From assembly GCA_964612675.1 (NCBI GenBank), contig CAZTDD010000079.1, forward strand, positions 1 through 32,013: a stretch of 32,013 nt of DNA, in the 5' to 3' direction. This stretch comes from CAZTDD01 sp964612675. GTDB lineage: Bacteria; Hinthialibacterota; Hinthialibacteria; Hinthialibacterales; JAKPRU01. Shown piece by piece: positions 1 through 10,400 of the stretch. The notes under the pieces were generated by a model. That model made no database searches and was not told where the DNA came from. It saw only the letters and a program-made list of their open reading frames with translations. The position numbers and the translations under genes were made by a program. Each line of letters opens with the position of its first letter. Position 1 is the stretch's first letter.

Positions 1-62
1 TGACAAGGTTCCGTCACGTACAATGGAACGTCAGCGGAAAATGCAACATTCCCTCACCCCGG

Positions 63-83
63 CCCTCTCCCAGAGGGAGAGGG
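63..83. repeat. Short palindromic repeat (REP-like hairpin)
   Basis: A perfect 9-bp inverted repeat (CCCTCTCCC / GGGAGAGGG) with a 3-nt AGA loop, inside a CCCTCACCCCGGCC... context that is a common form of dispersed palindromic repeat in bacterial genomes. It lies about 100 bp beyond the stop of the minus-strand gene at 187-741, so it could also help end that transcript. No T-run follows it on either strand. Confidence 0.6.
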
Positions 84-124
84 AGAAGAACGATCCGGAC
101 TTTTTGCGACGCCGTCACTTCTGT

Positions 125-196
125 GGATTTCGCTACTTCTATGGATCTCGCTACGCCTTTGGATCGCGCTACGCCTTTGGATCGCGCTACTCCTCT
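125..196. repeat. Four tandem copies of an 18-bp unit
   Basis: Four head-to-tail 18-bp units lie at 125-142, 143-160, 161-178 and 179-196. The central form is GGATCGCGCTACGCCTTT and the outer copies diverge. The last unit overlaps the final codons and the TAG stop (189-187) of the minus-strand gene. On the minus strand every unit contains GTAGCG, and in the unit nearest the gene that TAG is the stop codon itself. Confidence 0.8.
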
Positions 197-741
197 AGAA
201 CAGTAAATGTTCGTTTACCCAACAAGCGCTCATTGGAGTCATAGACACGGCATTCCCATTTTCCGAGGCTGGGGAGATTGTCGATGTTCTTCATGCTGTG
301 TGTGCGCCAGTAATCCGATTTCCCAACTCGGAGGCGAACGACAAACGCGATCCGAACGTCGGTCAATTCACGTAGATCGGGGGTCCGATTCAGGACTTCC
401 TGAAGTGTGTACCTCGTCGTTTCGTTTGTGACGCTGTCGTACAGGACGGCTTGAGAGCGGATGGCGGCCGGTTCGATCTTTTCATCCCCTCGATACAGCC
501 AAACATGATAAACGTAGTTCTCTCCTTCCGAATCGAACGCCGTGAAGCAGACAACTTTCGCACCCTCGGTGCGTTTGACTGTAGCTCCTTCCTCAGGAAG
601 AGCTTCTTTCACCTCTCGGGCTTCCGAATCGTAGCCGGTGCCGAGCATGATCTTCTTTAACTCAATATCTTGAGCCCCCGCCGTTACGCTCAGCGTTATA
701 GCGAGTAGGGCGATAGTAAAAAGAGCTGTATTTCTATTCAT
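187..741 (-). CDS. Secreted DUF2914-like protein
   Basis: This encodes 184 residues. Residues 1-23 form a signal peptide ending in a VTAGAQ-like cleavage region, so the product should be exported. The rest resembles the DUF2914 pattern: a 'YHVWLYRGDEKI' segment near residue 80, then 'DYWRTHSMKNI' and 'GKWECRVYDSNERLLGKRTFTV' like the W-R-T-x-S and G-x-W-x-V-x-V-x-D blocks of that family. The molecular role of DUF2914 is not known to me. The ATG at 741 is preceded by GGAGG with a 9-base spacer, which supports this start. The 3' end runs into an 18-bp tandem repeat. It is divergent from mntP with about 217 bp between them. The family call rests on motif resemblance only. Confidence 0.6.
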   Translation of the reverse strand: MNRNTALFTIALLAITLSVTAGAQDIELKKIMLGTGYDSEAREVKEALPEEGATVKRTEGAKVVCFTAFDSEGENYVYHVWLYRGDEKIEPAAIRSQAVLYDSVTNETTRYTLQEVLNRTPDLRELTDVRIAFVVRLRVGKSDYWRTHSMKNIDNLPSLGKWECRVYDSNERLLGKRTFTVLEE

Positions 742-958
742 TAGTCTTTGCCTCCGTTCGCCTATTGTCCACCGGGTATGTTGTACTATGCGTGCATCTT
801 AACCAGTATACCGCACTTGTCTCACAAACACATCCCGGCAAGGGAGAAAAGAGAAACGATTGTCTCGGCGACTCGCTGGAGGGCTCTGCGAAATCGAGTT
901 TCTGCGGGTATGCTGTCTTTGGTAGGCGTTAGCTGAGCAGCAATCGGTAGTATCCAGC

Positions 959-1525
959 ATGAGTATTATAGAAATTGCATTATTGTCCTTGGGACTGACA
1001 TTGGACGTCTTCAGTGTATCCGTGGCTATCGGGCTCTCGATGCCATATTCGACGGTGCGTCAAAGAGTGCGTCTTGGATGGCATTTCGCGGTGTTCCATT
1101 TTCTGACGCCGGTTTTGGGGTGGTTTGCAGGAATCAGTGTCGCCCAATTCATCAGTCAGTTTGACCATTGGGTGGCATTCGGCTTGCTATCTTTCGTCGG
1201 AGGGAGGATGATTTGGGAGGAACAAGAGGAAGACGCGGCGGAGGCGTTCAAGAGCGATCCGACGCGCGGACTGACGATGGTAGTGCTCTGTATTGCGACG
1301 AGCATCGATGCGTTCACGGTTGGTCTCAGTCTTGCACTGCTGGAGGTTCAGATCTGGCATATCAGTTTCTTGTTGGGAATTGTGGCCGGTTTGATGACGC
1401 TACTCGGTTTTCAAGCCGGTTCGCGAGTAGGAAACGGCTTTCGACGGTATGCGCATTGGATTGGCGGTCTCGCGATAATAGGAGTGGGGATGAAGATTCT
1501 CTTGGAGCATTTCTTCTTATCATGA
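959..1525 (+). CDS. mntP: Putative manganese efflux pump MntP
   Basis: This encodes 188 residues, the usual MntP (UPF0059/YebN) length, with about six membrane segments. MntP exports Mn2+ across the inner membrane. The sequence carries the two family signatures: 'LTLDVFSVSVAIGL', placing an Asp at residue 16, and 'IATSIDAFTVG', placing an Asp at residue 117. These match the paired membrane acidic residues (Asp16, Asp118) known in E. coli MntP. The two halves show the pseudo-repeat expected of the family. No strong ribosome binding site precedes the ATG, although the N-terminus begins exactly at the family start. The stop overlaps the start of the next gene (ATGA at 1522-1525), so the two are probably translationally coupled. 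I saw no yybP-ykoY Mn riboswitch upstream. Confidence 0.9.
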   Translation: MSIIEIALLSLGLTLDVFSVSVAIGLSMPYSTVRQRVRLGWHFAVFHFLTPVLGWFAGISVAQFISQFDHWVAFGLLSFVGGRMIWEEQEEDAAEAFKSDPTRGLTMVVLCIATSIDAFTVGLSLALLEVQIWHISFLLGIVAGLMTLLGFQAGSRVGNGFRRYAHWIGGLAIIGVGMKILLEHFFLS

Positions 1526-1899
1526 CAGCTCTTCTGTTGTCCGCATTTGTCGCCCCCGGGGCGGGTCAGCTTTATCAGGGACGCTATGGCCGTGGACTGT
1601 TGATCCTCGGACTCTGTCTCCTGGGATTTGCTCTGTTGTTTGTGGACCTTGTGGTCATCGTGAACGCTCATTTGGCGCAGGAACCGTTGACCGAATTTGG
1701 TAAGATTCCAGAGCGTGCTATGCAGATCCGCGAGGGGATCGACCTCACCCGTTTTGTCTGGCCGGTGGCGCTTATCCTTGTTTCGTATGTTTGGGGAATC
1801 GCGGATGCCTGGTGGACGATGCGGAAGGAGGAGACCTCGGAGGAAGGCGCGGCGGGTGAACGTTCGGAGAGCGAGGACAACGGAGGGTTGGCAGATTAA
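1522..1899 (+). CDS. Small membrane protein, TM2-like
   Basis: This encodes 125 residues starting at an ATG that overlaps the mntP stop (ATGA). Residues 2-19 ('TALLLSAFVAPGAGQLYQG') resemble the P-G-x-G-Q-x-Y-x-G motif of TM2-type and related small membrane proteins. Hydrophobic segments lie at about 23-50 and 77-98, followed by a WW-containing turn and a charged, Glu-rich cytoplasmic-type tail. A longer open frame extends upstream inside mntP, but it is out of frame with mntP and has no support. No specific function can be assigned. Coupling to mntP suggests co-expression, not a proven role in manganese export. It runs towards the minus-strand oxidoreductase gene, with a large hairpin between them. 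Confidence 0.75.
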   Translation: MTALLLSAFVAPGAGQLYQGRYGRGLLILGLCLLGFALLFVDLVVIVNAHLAQEPLTEFGKIPERAMQIREGIDLTRFVWPVALILVSYVWGIADAWWTMRKEETSEEGAAGERSESEDNGGLAD

Positions 1900-2044
1900 G
1901 TTCAGTGTTTTCAACCCCCTCCTAACCTGAATGTCATTAAGTTAACCCCTTCACAAAATGATGCTGGGAGGGCGAAGCTCCTGCTGAGCCGCTTGCAGGA
2001 AGGGGAATCTTTGATGCAATCGCAAAAAGTGAGCAAAAGAGATC

Positions 2045-2099
2045 TCAACCCCCTCCTACACCTCCCCCGATCTTCGGGGGAGGTGTAGGAGGGGGTTGA
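2045..2099. repeat. Perfect 26-bp inverted repeat (large hairpin)
   Basis: The arms at 2045-2070 and 2074-2099 are perfectly complementary over 26 bp, with a 3-nt TCT loop. The arm begins TCAACCCCCTCCTA. A partial single-arm copy (TCAACCCCCTCCTAACCT) lies at about 1909-1926, so the intergenic region holds at least one and a half copies of a dispersed element. It sits between the convergent genes ending at 1899 and 2140 and would be a strong bidirectional RNA hairpin, although it lacks the T-run of an intrinsic terminator. Confidence 0.85.
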
Positions 2100-2139
2100 A
2101 AGCCGTTTTTCCGACTTTTTTGCGGCGGCGTCAATGCTA

Positions 2140-3342
2140 TTATAGTCGCAAATCAACCTCCATCTGTTCCTCGCTCTTCATCATTTCATCCCACGTAACC
2201 TCGCGGCCCTCATAGGCGGCCATTCGTCCCAAAACACCGGTCAGGGTACTCTCCGTCGAGATTTTGCCGTTGTTAAATGTTTCTCCACTTTTCAGATTGT
2301 TGACAAATGCTCTCACGTTCGCGATGGCTCCGTCCCGATAAATCGGTTCCTCATCGCAACCATGCCACGGATTCTCGCCGGTGATTTCCACTTTGCCTCC
2401 GTAATGAGAATCCACTGTTCCCTTCTTGCCATACACGCGCATACACATGTCGTGGAACCCTTGCAGGAACTGACTGGAGCTGAAATCGATCTTGACGTTT
2501 TTCGGATACCAGTAAATGACGATGAAATGATCCCAACAATCCCCGACATCCGTTCTCGCCATCCGGCCACCAGTGCCAAACGCACGGTCGGGATGGGAAT
2601 CGAGATACCAATTTGAAACGTCAAGCACATGCACGTTCTGCTCAACGATGATGTCGCCGGAGAGGGCGATGTCGAAGACCCAGTTTCGCAATCGGGACTC
2701 GTCGGGGGTCATCGCGGGGTCGGATTTCGGATTCAGCCGACCGGTTTGATAGAAAACCTGGCCGCAGATCGGTTCGCCGATTTCTCCGTCATGGACGCGC
2801 CGCGCCGCTTCAATAAAAAAGGGACTGACTCGTGTCTGGAAATCGACCAGATAATTCAAGTTTTTCTTTTCCGCCTCACGGGCGCTTTCCATTATGCTTT
2901 TGCAGCCCGGAACATCGACAGCGACAGGCTTGGCCATGTAGACATGTTTCCCCGCTTCGATGGTTTTCGCCGCCTGATCGGGGTGGAAGTATGGAGGACT
3001 GGTAATAATAACACCGTCGATGTCCGAATCGATCAACTCCATATCGCCTCCCAGACCGAGAAAAATCTTCGGTTTCACCAGATCCAATTCCGCGGCCATC
3101 TCGGCTGTTCGGTCTCGGAACGGGTCGTGGAGGGCTACGATTTTCGCGTCGGTCAATTCTTTGAAAAAACGGCTGACATATCGGCCCCGACCGCCGCATC
3201 CGATAATTCCCAGCTGGGGCGCGGAGTTAGCGGGTGCTCCAAATACCGACTCCGACTTGACAACCATGGTTCCGACAGCGGCCGCTGCAGAAGTCTTCAA
3301 AAAGGTCCGTCGTTCTGTTTTTGGGGCGGATTCTTCTTTCAT
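2140..3342 (-). CDS. Gfo/Idh/MocA-family oxidoreductase, Tat-exported
   Basis: This encodes 400 residues. The N-terminus has a twin-arginine signal ('ERRTFLKTSAAAAVG', residues 10-24), so the folded enzyme is probably exported by Tat to the periplasm. A Rossmann nucleotide-binding motif 'GIIGCGGRGR' follows at about residue 45. The 'HVYMAKPVAVD' segment near residue 133 corresponds to the family E-K-P motif and keeps the Lys. The C-terminal half has the family beta-sheet domain with 'WVFDIALSGDIIVEQNVHVLDVSNW'-type residues. Family members are NAD(P)-dependent sugar or cyclitol oxidoreductases, but the substrate cannot be read from the sequence. The ATG at 3342 has GGAG 8 bases upstream. It lies 92 bp downstream of the prepilin-like gene on the same strand, and no functional link is evident. 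Confidence 0.92.
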   Translation of the reverse strand: MKEESAPKTERRTFLKTSAAAAVGTMVVKSESVFGAPANSAPQLGIIGCGGRGRYVSRFFKELTDAKIVALHDPFRDRTAEMAAELDLVKPKIFLGLGGDMELIDSDIDGVIITSPPYFHPDQAAKTIEAGKHVYMAKPVAVDVPGCKSIMESAREAEKKNLNYLVDFQTRVSPFFIEAARRVHDGEIGEPICGQVFYQTGRLNPKSDPAMTPDESRLRNWVFDIALSGDIIVEQNVHVLDVSNWYLDSHPDRAFGTGGRMARTDVGDCWDHFIVIYWYPKNVKIDFSSSQFLQGFHDMCMRVYGKKGTVDSHYGGKVEITGENPWHGCDEEPIYRDGAIANVRAFVNNLKSGETFNNGKISTESTLTGVLGRMAAYEGREVTWDEMMKSEEQMEVDLRL

Positions 3343-3434
3343 TGTCGATCTCCGTTTTTGCTGCGTTTCTATATCGGGACGGTACGCCGGGCCGAATCCG
3401 GCGTCAAGATATACGAACGGGGCACTCCAGGCCC

Positions 3435-4088
3435 CTAAAGAACACCGTACAACTCGAGGTGACTGGTGCTTTTCGCGCCGCCACCGAACTCATAAATGTC
3501 TCCCGGACTGAGGATGCCGTTTGTCGGGTCATAGCGGCAGCCCTTGCGATATTCGTAGATCCCACAAATGTCCGGGTGATTCCTTTCGTAGGCTTCGATG
3601 GCCGGAAGAGGATAGTACGAGCCGGTATTCAGGCTGCGGTCAGGGCCGAAACTCCACATCAAATACGAGTCGAAGGGTGGCCTGTTTCGATCCGCAGAAG
3701 TTTCGAACGATTTGTTGATTGTGTAATTGATATACACATAGATTTGAAGAGCTGCATCCGGATACCAGCGCTGATCTTCGAAAGGCGATTTCTCTCGGAA
3801 GTAGTCTTCCGGAATGCGTGCGATGTAGGCGACCGGCGTGGTGAGATAGAGCTGATACATGGAATGGTTGTTGGACGCGCCGGTGACGAAGTTGTAGTGG
3901 GGCGGGAATGTTCCATGATCCGCGCCGTACGAGCCGATGGCGGTCGATAGGTTTCTGAGATCGGCCTGAGCCCTCGCCACCTGAGCCCGGGTCCGAGCGT
4001 TCATGAAATTCGGTACTGCGATCGCTGCCAGGATGCCGATGATCGCGACGACGATCAGCAACTCGATCAATGTGAACCCCTTTCTCAT
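3435..4088 (-). CDS. Type IV prepilin-like protein (T2SS/T4P pseudopilin)
   Basis: This encodes 217 residues. The N-terminus MRKG|FTLIELLIVVAIIGILAA is a class III prepilin signal: Gly4 before the cleavage point, Phe5 as the new first residue, Glu9 as the +5 Glu, and a 20-residue hydrophobic helix. A peptidase of the PilD type should cleave and methylate it. After 'VPNFMNARTRAQVARAQADLRNL' comes a Tyr-rich globular domain. The C-terminus has 'RYDPTNGILSPGDIYEFGG', a block I associate with pseudopilin-like proteins of several uncultured phyla. No secretion or pilus assembly gene is present in the window, so it may be a stand-alone minor pilin or surface filament protein. AAGGA lies 9 bases upstream of the ATG. 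Confidence 0.9.
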   Translation of the reverse strand: MRKGFTLIELLIVVAIIGILAAIAVPNFMNARTRAQVARAQADLRNLSTAIGSYGADHGTFPPHYNFVTGASNNHSMYQLYLTTPVAYIARIPEDYFREKSPFEDQRWYPDAALQIYVYINYTINKSFETSADRNRPPFDSYLMWSFGPDRSLNTGSYYPLPAIEAYERNHPDICGIYEYRKGCRYDPTNGILSPGDIYEFGGGAKSTSHLELYGVL

Positions 4089-4435
4089 CGATTCCCATCC
4101 TTTCGATCAGTATAGACGAGGATATGCCGTCTTCCATTCAAAACCTTTTTCGGTTTTTGTCAATGAGATAGTCGATTGTAAGTTTGTCAATTATTTGACG
4201 GTTCCATCGGTGGAGCAGCACAGATACACGATCGCCGGTTGAATTGGGGAATTGTTAAGAATCTGTTGTCAATGCTCAAGATCTGTGGAATCCCGTTTCC
4301 AAGTGCACTACAATGTCGCCTCCGTTTTTCAGGTCCGGAGGTTGCCTGTCTTCAGAATCCACCGTGTATGGATGTTGAGACGGTGGTAAATTGAATCCTG
4401 GAAAAAATGAGAACGTGACATTGGAGGTTTGGTAG
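4089..4435. other. Divergent intergenic region (no gene seen)
   Basis: About 347 bp separate the prepilin-like gene (minus) from the giant gene (plus), so promoters for both should lie here. I see no convincing paired -35/-10 boxes. A short inverted repeat CCTCCG / CGGAGG occurs at about 4320-4339. The only clear signal is the giant gene's ribosome binding site GGAGGT at 4423-4428, with a 7-base spacer to the ATG at 4436. Confidence 0.6.
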
Positions 4436-7400
4436 ATGAAGAGGATTTTTAGTCTTCTGTGTGCTTTGGTGTGTTCGGCGATCATTTTTGGCTTTGCGCA
4501 AAGCTGGGCTGAGGAGTCCTCCAGTGGGAATGCGATAGATGCTGTGCAATCCGGCGGCTCCACGTTTGAAGCCGTACCAAATGCCGACCCTGCGCCGCTG
4601 CCGACGATTGTTGTCGATTTGACGGGTTTGCCTGCGGGGGAAACGCCGCTCGAAATGGTCCTTATACCGGCCGGGACTTTCATGATGGGAAGTCCTCCCA
4701 GCGAGCGCGGGCGTTCCTTCAGCGAAGGGCCTCAACATGAAGTCACGATTACAAAACCTTTTTACATCGGCAAATATGAGCTCACGGAAGCCCAGTGGCG
4801 CGCAATCATGGGAAGCAATCCGCCGTGGTATGTGAGTAGAAAACCGAACAGACCGGTCGAGACCATTCATTGGAATGATTGCCAGGCATTGATCGAGCAA
4901 CTGAATACTATGGGGCTGGGCACGTTCCGTCTTCCTACGGAGGCGGAATGGGAATATGCATGTCGTGCCGGAACCTCGACTCGTTTCTCGTTTGGGGATG
5001 CGCTGGAGTGTCCGGATACACCCGAATACTGTGAGCTTTACGATCGATACATGTGGTACCAGGGGAATCGAACGGAAGGCAGTACTTTGGGCGAGGAAGT
5101 GGGGCAGAAACGGTCCAATCCATGGGGACTTTATGACATGCACGGAAATGTGCTGGAGTACTGTCAGGATTGGTACGGTCCTTGTTCAGCCGAGTCGCAA
5201 ACCGATCCGCAAGGGCCTTCCAGTGGCAGTTATCGTACGATGCGCGGGGGTTTCTGGGGCGGTTACCCGACTCAAAATCGCTCGGCCGCTCGCTCACAGG
5301 GGCCGGTGAACGATCGCGGGTATTACGTGGGGATGCGACTAGTTCGTCTTGCCGATTCTCCCAGTACACCTGCTCCCACACCTACGCCAACTTCGACCAA
5401 TACACCGACAGCGACGTCGACACCTACACCGCCTCCCCCCACGCCTACGCCAACGCTGACCTTTACCCCGACTGCCACCGCGACACCGAGCCCGGCAGAC
5501 CCACCATCGTCGGGCGAGGAAGCGCTGCCGACACTCCTGATCGATGTTCCCGGGCTATCTACAGGGGCGCAACAGCTGGAAATGGCAAAAGTGCCCGCAG
5601 GGATATTTACGATGGGAATCGACCCAGATCCAGATAACCCGTTTCTATTTGGATTCGAGAGTCCAGCGCATGAGGTGACGATTACCGAGGACTATTACAT
5701 CGGCACACACGAGATCACTCAAGAACAATGGAAGACAGTGATGGGGAATAATCCATCGTTTGAAAAAGACGCGGACAAACCGGTCACGGTCATTACTTGG
5801 TATGACTGTATCCGATTCTGTAATCGGTTGAGCCAGCTGGCGGGACGCACGCCGGTATATGACGAGGGAACATGGCAAGCAAACTGGGATGCAGACGGCT
5901 TCCGTCTTCCGACGGAAGCGGAATGGGAGCGTGCCTGCCGCGCCGGAACGACGACGACTTTTTACTGGGGAGACGATCCCGACGCCGGAAGCGAAGACAG
6001 CCCGAATCCATGGGGACTGTACGGAATGGCAGGCGGTCCGTGGGAATGGTGCTGGGATTTCTACGCGGAGTACTCGGATGAGGCGTTGGTCGATCCGAAA
6101 GGTCCCAAAACCGGCAACGAGAATCAGGAACGGGTCGAACGCGGCGGGATGTTTCCTTGTCCTTCCGCTGTCCGCCTCATGCAGTGGCCCGACAGTAGCT
6201 GGGTTGATATCGGACTGCGGCTTGCGATGAACGTTACTGACGCAGGTCCGGCACCGACGCCAACGCCCTCGGGATATCTATTCACAGAGAATTTCGACTC
6301 CGGTTCTCCGATCGGTTGGCGTACAACGGATGGAAATTGGTTTGTTACAGAACCCGGTATTTACAATGGAATGGGCAATGGGGAATTTCGATACAGAGAG
6401 CATCATGCATATTACGATTACGAGACATTTTCCGATTTTTATTATTCCTGCGATATTCACTATCAAGGCGGACTTGAATATTCGGAATGTGCGATCACCT
6501 TCCGGCGTCGAGACGACGGCACCATGTATGTCCTCTATTTTTCTAAAGTCGGTGAATGGGAATTCTACAAAATGATCGATGGCGGGAGAGTATCGATCAG
6601 CGAAGTGAAACAGAGCCCATATCTCGAAGACGGTTGGAATACGCTCGCTGTAAATGCGAGAGGAAATCGGTTTGATATTTTCATTAACAGCGAACACGTT
6701 GGATCGTACGAGGATAATTCTCTTTCAAGCGGCAAGGTCGGATTGCTTGTTATGAACGATATTCATGCGCAATTCGATAACGTGGCGGTCGAAAACGCGA
6801 AATCCAGCTTGCCGTTTACGTCCACACCCACGCCGACACCTGCGGTTTCCGAGCCGGATCTAATGATCGCTCAGGTTCGGATTTTGGACAGGAATACCTT
6901 TGAGGAAATCAGTACCGCCGATTTGAACCAGCCGTTTCTTTCGGGTGTAGTTATCAAGAATATCGGAAATGAAGCGATATCCGACTACCATTATGAATGT
7001 AATTTTGATGGACAATTGCTCTACGATGGCGATATTCCGGATTCGCTCGGTCCAAACGAGGACATATGGATCACCTGGTACCCGTGGTTCCTCGGATTCG
7101 AGGAAGCCGGAAGGCATACGATCGAGTGGAATGTCACAGCGGCGGGTGACGACATCTCCTGGAATGACAGCCAAACCGTCGTTTTTCACGTCGGTGAACC
7201 GGAACAGGGATTTGTTCCATTCCAAGTGTACGGCGAAGGGTTGGTGGAGGATGCCGCCTATTCGCCTACGGGAAAACAAATCGTGACAGGCGGTACAACG
7301 GGCTGGGCGAATCTGTGGGATATCAAGACGGGGAAAACGGTGCGTCGATTCTTTGGGCACACACAGGCAGTGAATGCTGTCGCATTCTCTCCCGACGGCA

Positions 7401-10400
7401 CGAAAGTGCTCACAGGGAGCTCGGATGGAACGGCAAAGCTGTGGGCCGCCGATACCGGTCGAGAACTGCGTACATTTACGGGCCACAATGACGCTGTGCT
7501 TTCTGTCGCGTTTTCTCCGGACGGCAAGAGAATTCTGACAGGGAGTGCGGATAGTTCCGCATGGTTGTGGAATGTCGAGACAGGGGAGGTTGTAGAAAAA
7601 GTGAGCCACTACTCGACGAGAATTATGGCGGTCGCCTTTTCGCCCGATGGCAAAAGAATGCTGACGGGTGCCCAAGATAACACCGCCATCCTCTGGAATG
7701 CGGAAACAGGGAGAGAAATTCGGACCCTGAAAACACATACAAATTGGGTTTCAGCCGTGGCATTTTCACCGGGCGGCAATTCAATTCTGACGGGCAGTTA
7801 CGATATGACCGCAATGCTGTGGGACAGCGAAACCGGCGCTGAAATTCGACGGTTTACCGGTCATCCGTATTGGGTTACGTCGGTCGCTTTTTCACCGGAT
7901 GGTCAGTCTATTCTGACCGGCAGCAAAGATTCAACCGCGAAACTGTGGAACCGGCAAACCGGCGAGGAAATCCGTGATTTTGACGGACATACGGAGGAAA
8001 TAGTCACTGCGGAATTTTCACCGGACGGAGAGACGATCCTTACCGCAAGTAAGGACACACGTGTGATTCTTTGGGATGCCAAGACGGCGGAACAACAGCA
8101 AACATTGGAAGGTCATACTGACAAAGTCTACTCAGTTCGCTTTTCCGGCGATGGGAGCAGAATCCTGATGGGTAGCTATGACAATACCGCATCGCTGTGG
8201 AACACCATGACCGGCGAACGGATTCGGACCTTTGTCGCTCACAGTGACCATATCGAGTCCGCAGTATTCTCACCGGATGAAAAAAAGATATTGACCTCGA
8301 GTTGGGACAGAACCGCGAAACTTTGGGATGCGGAGACCGGTGAAGAAATCCGAACTTTCTCGGGCGGACACACCAATGTTGTTTCTTCGGTGGCATTTTC
8401 GCCGGACGGCGAAAGTATTTTGACGGCCAGCTGGGATGAAACGATCAAACTTTGGGATATCGACACCGGGGAAGTGATTCGAACATACACAGGCCATACC
8501 GGTTCGGTGAAGACCGTTCATTTCACACGTGACGGTTCCAAGATTCTGTCGTGCGGTGCGGACCATACAGCAAGACTATGGGATACCAAGACAGGCGATC
8601 TTATTCGTACATTCAAAGGCCACTCGGATCTTGTGAAATGGGCCTCGTTCTCGCCGGATGAAACAAAGATCTTGACCGGAGCGTGGGATGGTTTTATCAA
8701 GCTGTGGGATGTCGAAACCGGTGAGGAGATCTTCACCATAACGGCGCATGATGCCGCATTTTCCGTCGCCTTTTCGCCCGATGGCAGCAAGATCGTATCG
8801 GGAAGCGCGTGGGGCATTGTGAAAATGTGGGATGTTGAGACCGGGCGGGAACTGCGGACGTATACAAGCCATACCGATTGTGCGTACTCGCTTGCGTTCA
8901 CACCGGACGGGACAAAATTACTGACCGGCGGCCACGACGGTACAGCCAGGCTGTGGGAGGTTGATACTCCGCGGGTTCTTATCGTGGCCGGAGGTGAGGA
9001 TTCACCGGAGAACGCACTGCGCGAACAGACGAAGGCGTTGGCCGCGTATGCATACTCTGTTTGTCGCGCCCGTGGCTACGATAAATCGGACATTCGATGG
9101 TTGTCCGCTTTTGAAGAAGAACAGGATGCGGACGGAGATTTAGTCAACGATATTTTCGCCCCTGCGACACGCGAGAATCTTTCTGAGGCGCTCTCCGAAT
9201 GGTCGACGAGCGACCTGACCTCTTCGGGGCGACGGTTGTTGGTCTATATGGTCGATCACGGTTTGCCCATGCCGAACGATTCCGGCGAACGCGACACTTA
9301 TTTCTATTTGAACGGCCGGGAAACAATTTCCGGGGCCGAACTCGATTCATGGCTTGACGATCTGGCTGTGGCTTATCCCGAAATCGATGTTTCGCTGGTC
9401 GTGGAATGCTGTCATTCCGGCGCTTTTGTCGAGCAGTGTGCTCCACCGGAAGGAACTCAACGGCTGGTTGTATCGAGCACGAATTATGAAACCGAGGCGA
9501 CGATATTGCCGCCGCCGGACTTGACGTCGTTCAGTTCCATTTTCTGGGGAGCGGCGTATATGGGGGCGACAATGGTCGAATCGGTCAACGCTGCGAGCGG
9601 GTTTTTCAGCGAGCTTTTCGAAGTTACCGGACAAAGGCCGCTATTTGACGATAACGGAGACGGTCGCAGCGACGAACATGACGGGCTTTTGATGGGACAG
9701 AACCGTTTTGGCCGGAGCTGGGCATATGCCGGACACGGGAGCGGAGAATTTCCGGCGTTCGAAGATGTTTATCCGCCCGAAGACGAAATCATAACCGTAT
9801 CGCCGGGTTCGTCTTTGGAGATTTCCGCACAGATTCTGCCGGGACAGAATCCGGAAGAAGTATGGGCTGTGGTTCGGCCTCCGGCACCACAAACAATTGC
9901 GGGGAAAGCGATTACTTTGGACCAATCGTTGCGCCGGGTTCAACTTGTTCAGGATGCCCAAGACCCATCGCTCTGGCGGGGCTCGGTGGAAAATCTGAGC
10001 GAAGAGGGAGTGTATGTAGTCAGTTTCACAGCGCATTTCCCCTTCAATCGTCTCTCTCGCGCGCAAGTCACTCGCTTTCGTGTCAGCACTGAACTGAGTC
10101 CGGAGGAAACCCTGGATATTCGGGCGTTACTCACTGTGGGCGGCGGCGAGATTCGCCCGTTCGCTCAGGACATGGCCGATTACTCGTTGGAAGTTTGCTC
10201 CAAGCGTGGGTACAGGGACGCGGATATTCGAGTGTTGGGGCGAGATTTTCCGACGACACGTGGAGAATTTCTCGATGCATTGAATGCTCTTGCCATTTCC
10301 GATTCCAGCGATAAGGACTTACGGCTGTTTATCTATTTAGTGGGCGATTGTTCTTCTGACGGAGTTTTCTATTTTGACGACAATGAGACAATCGCAGCGA

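Noticed and set aside
125..196. CRISPR array
   Set aside because: The 18-bp units are contiguous with no spacers and no cas genes are present.
23..244. Plus-strand frame coding repeated GSRYAF
   Set aside because: The amino-acid repeats only reflect the 18-bp DNA repeats; there is no ribosome binding site and it overlaps the end of a real gene.
742..958. yybP-ykoY manganese riboswitch before mntP
   Set aside because: Such riboswitches often precede mntP, but I could not find the conserved core elements in this 217-bp stretch.
1168..1521. Long upstream extension of the small membrane protein inside mntP
   Set aside because: It is Arg/Gly-rich, out of frame with mntP and lacks family features; the ATGA overlap at 1522 gives a much better start.
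6860..8900. Several long minus-strand frames opposite the WD40 region
   Set aside because: They are shadows created by the repeated codons of the plus-strand WD40 repeats and have no starts or motifs of their own.
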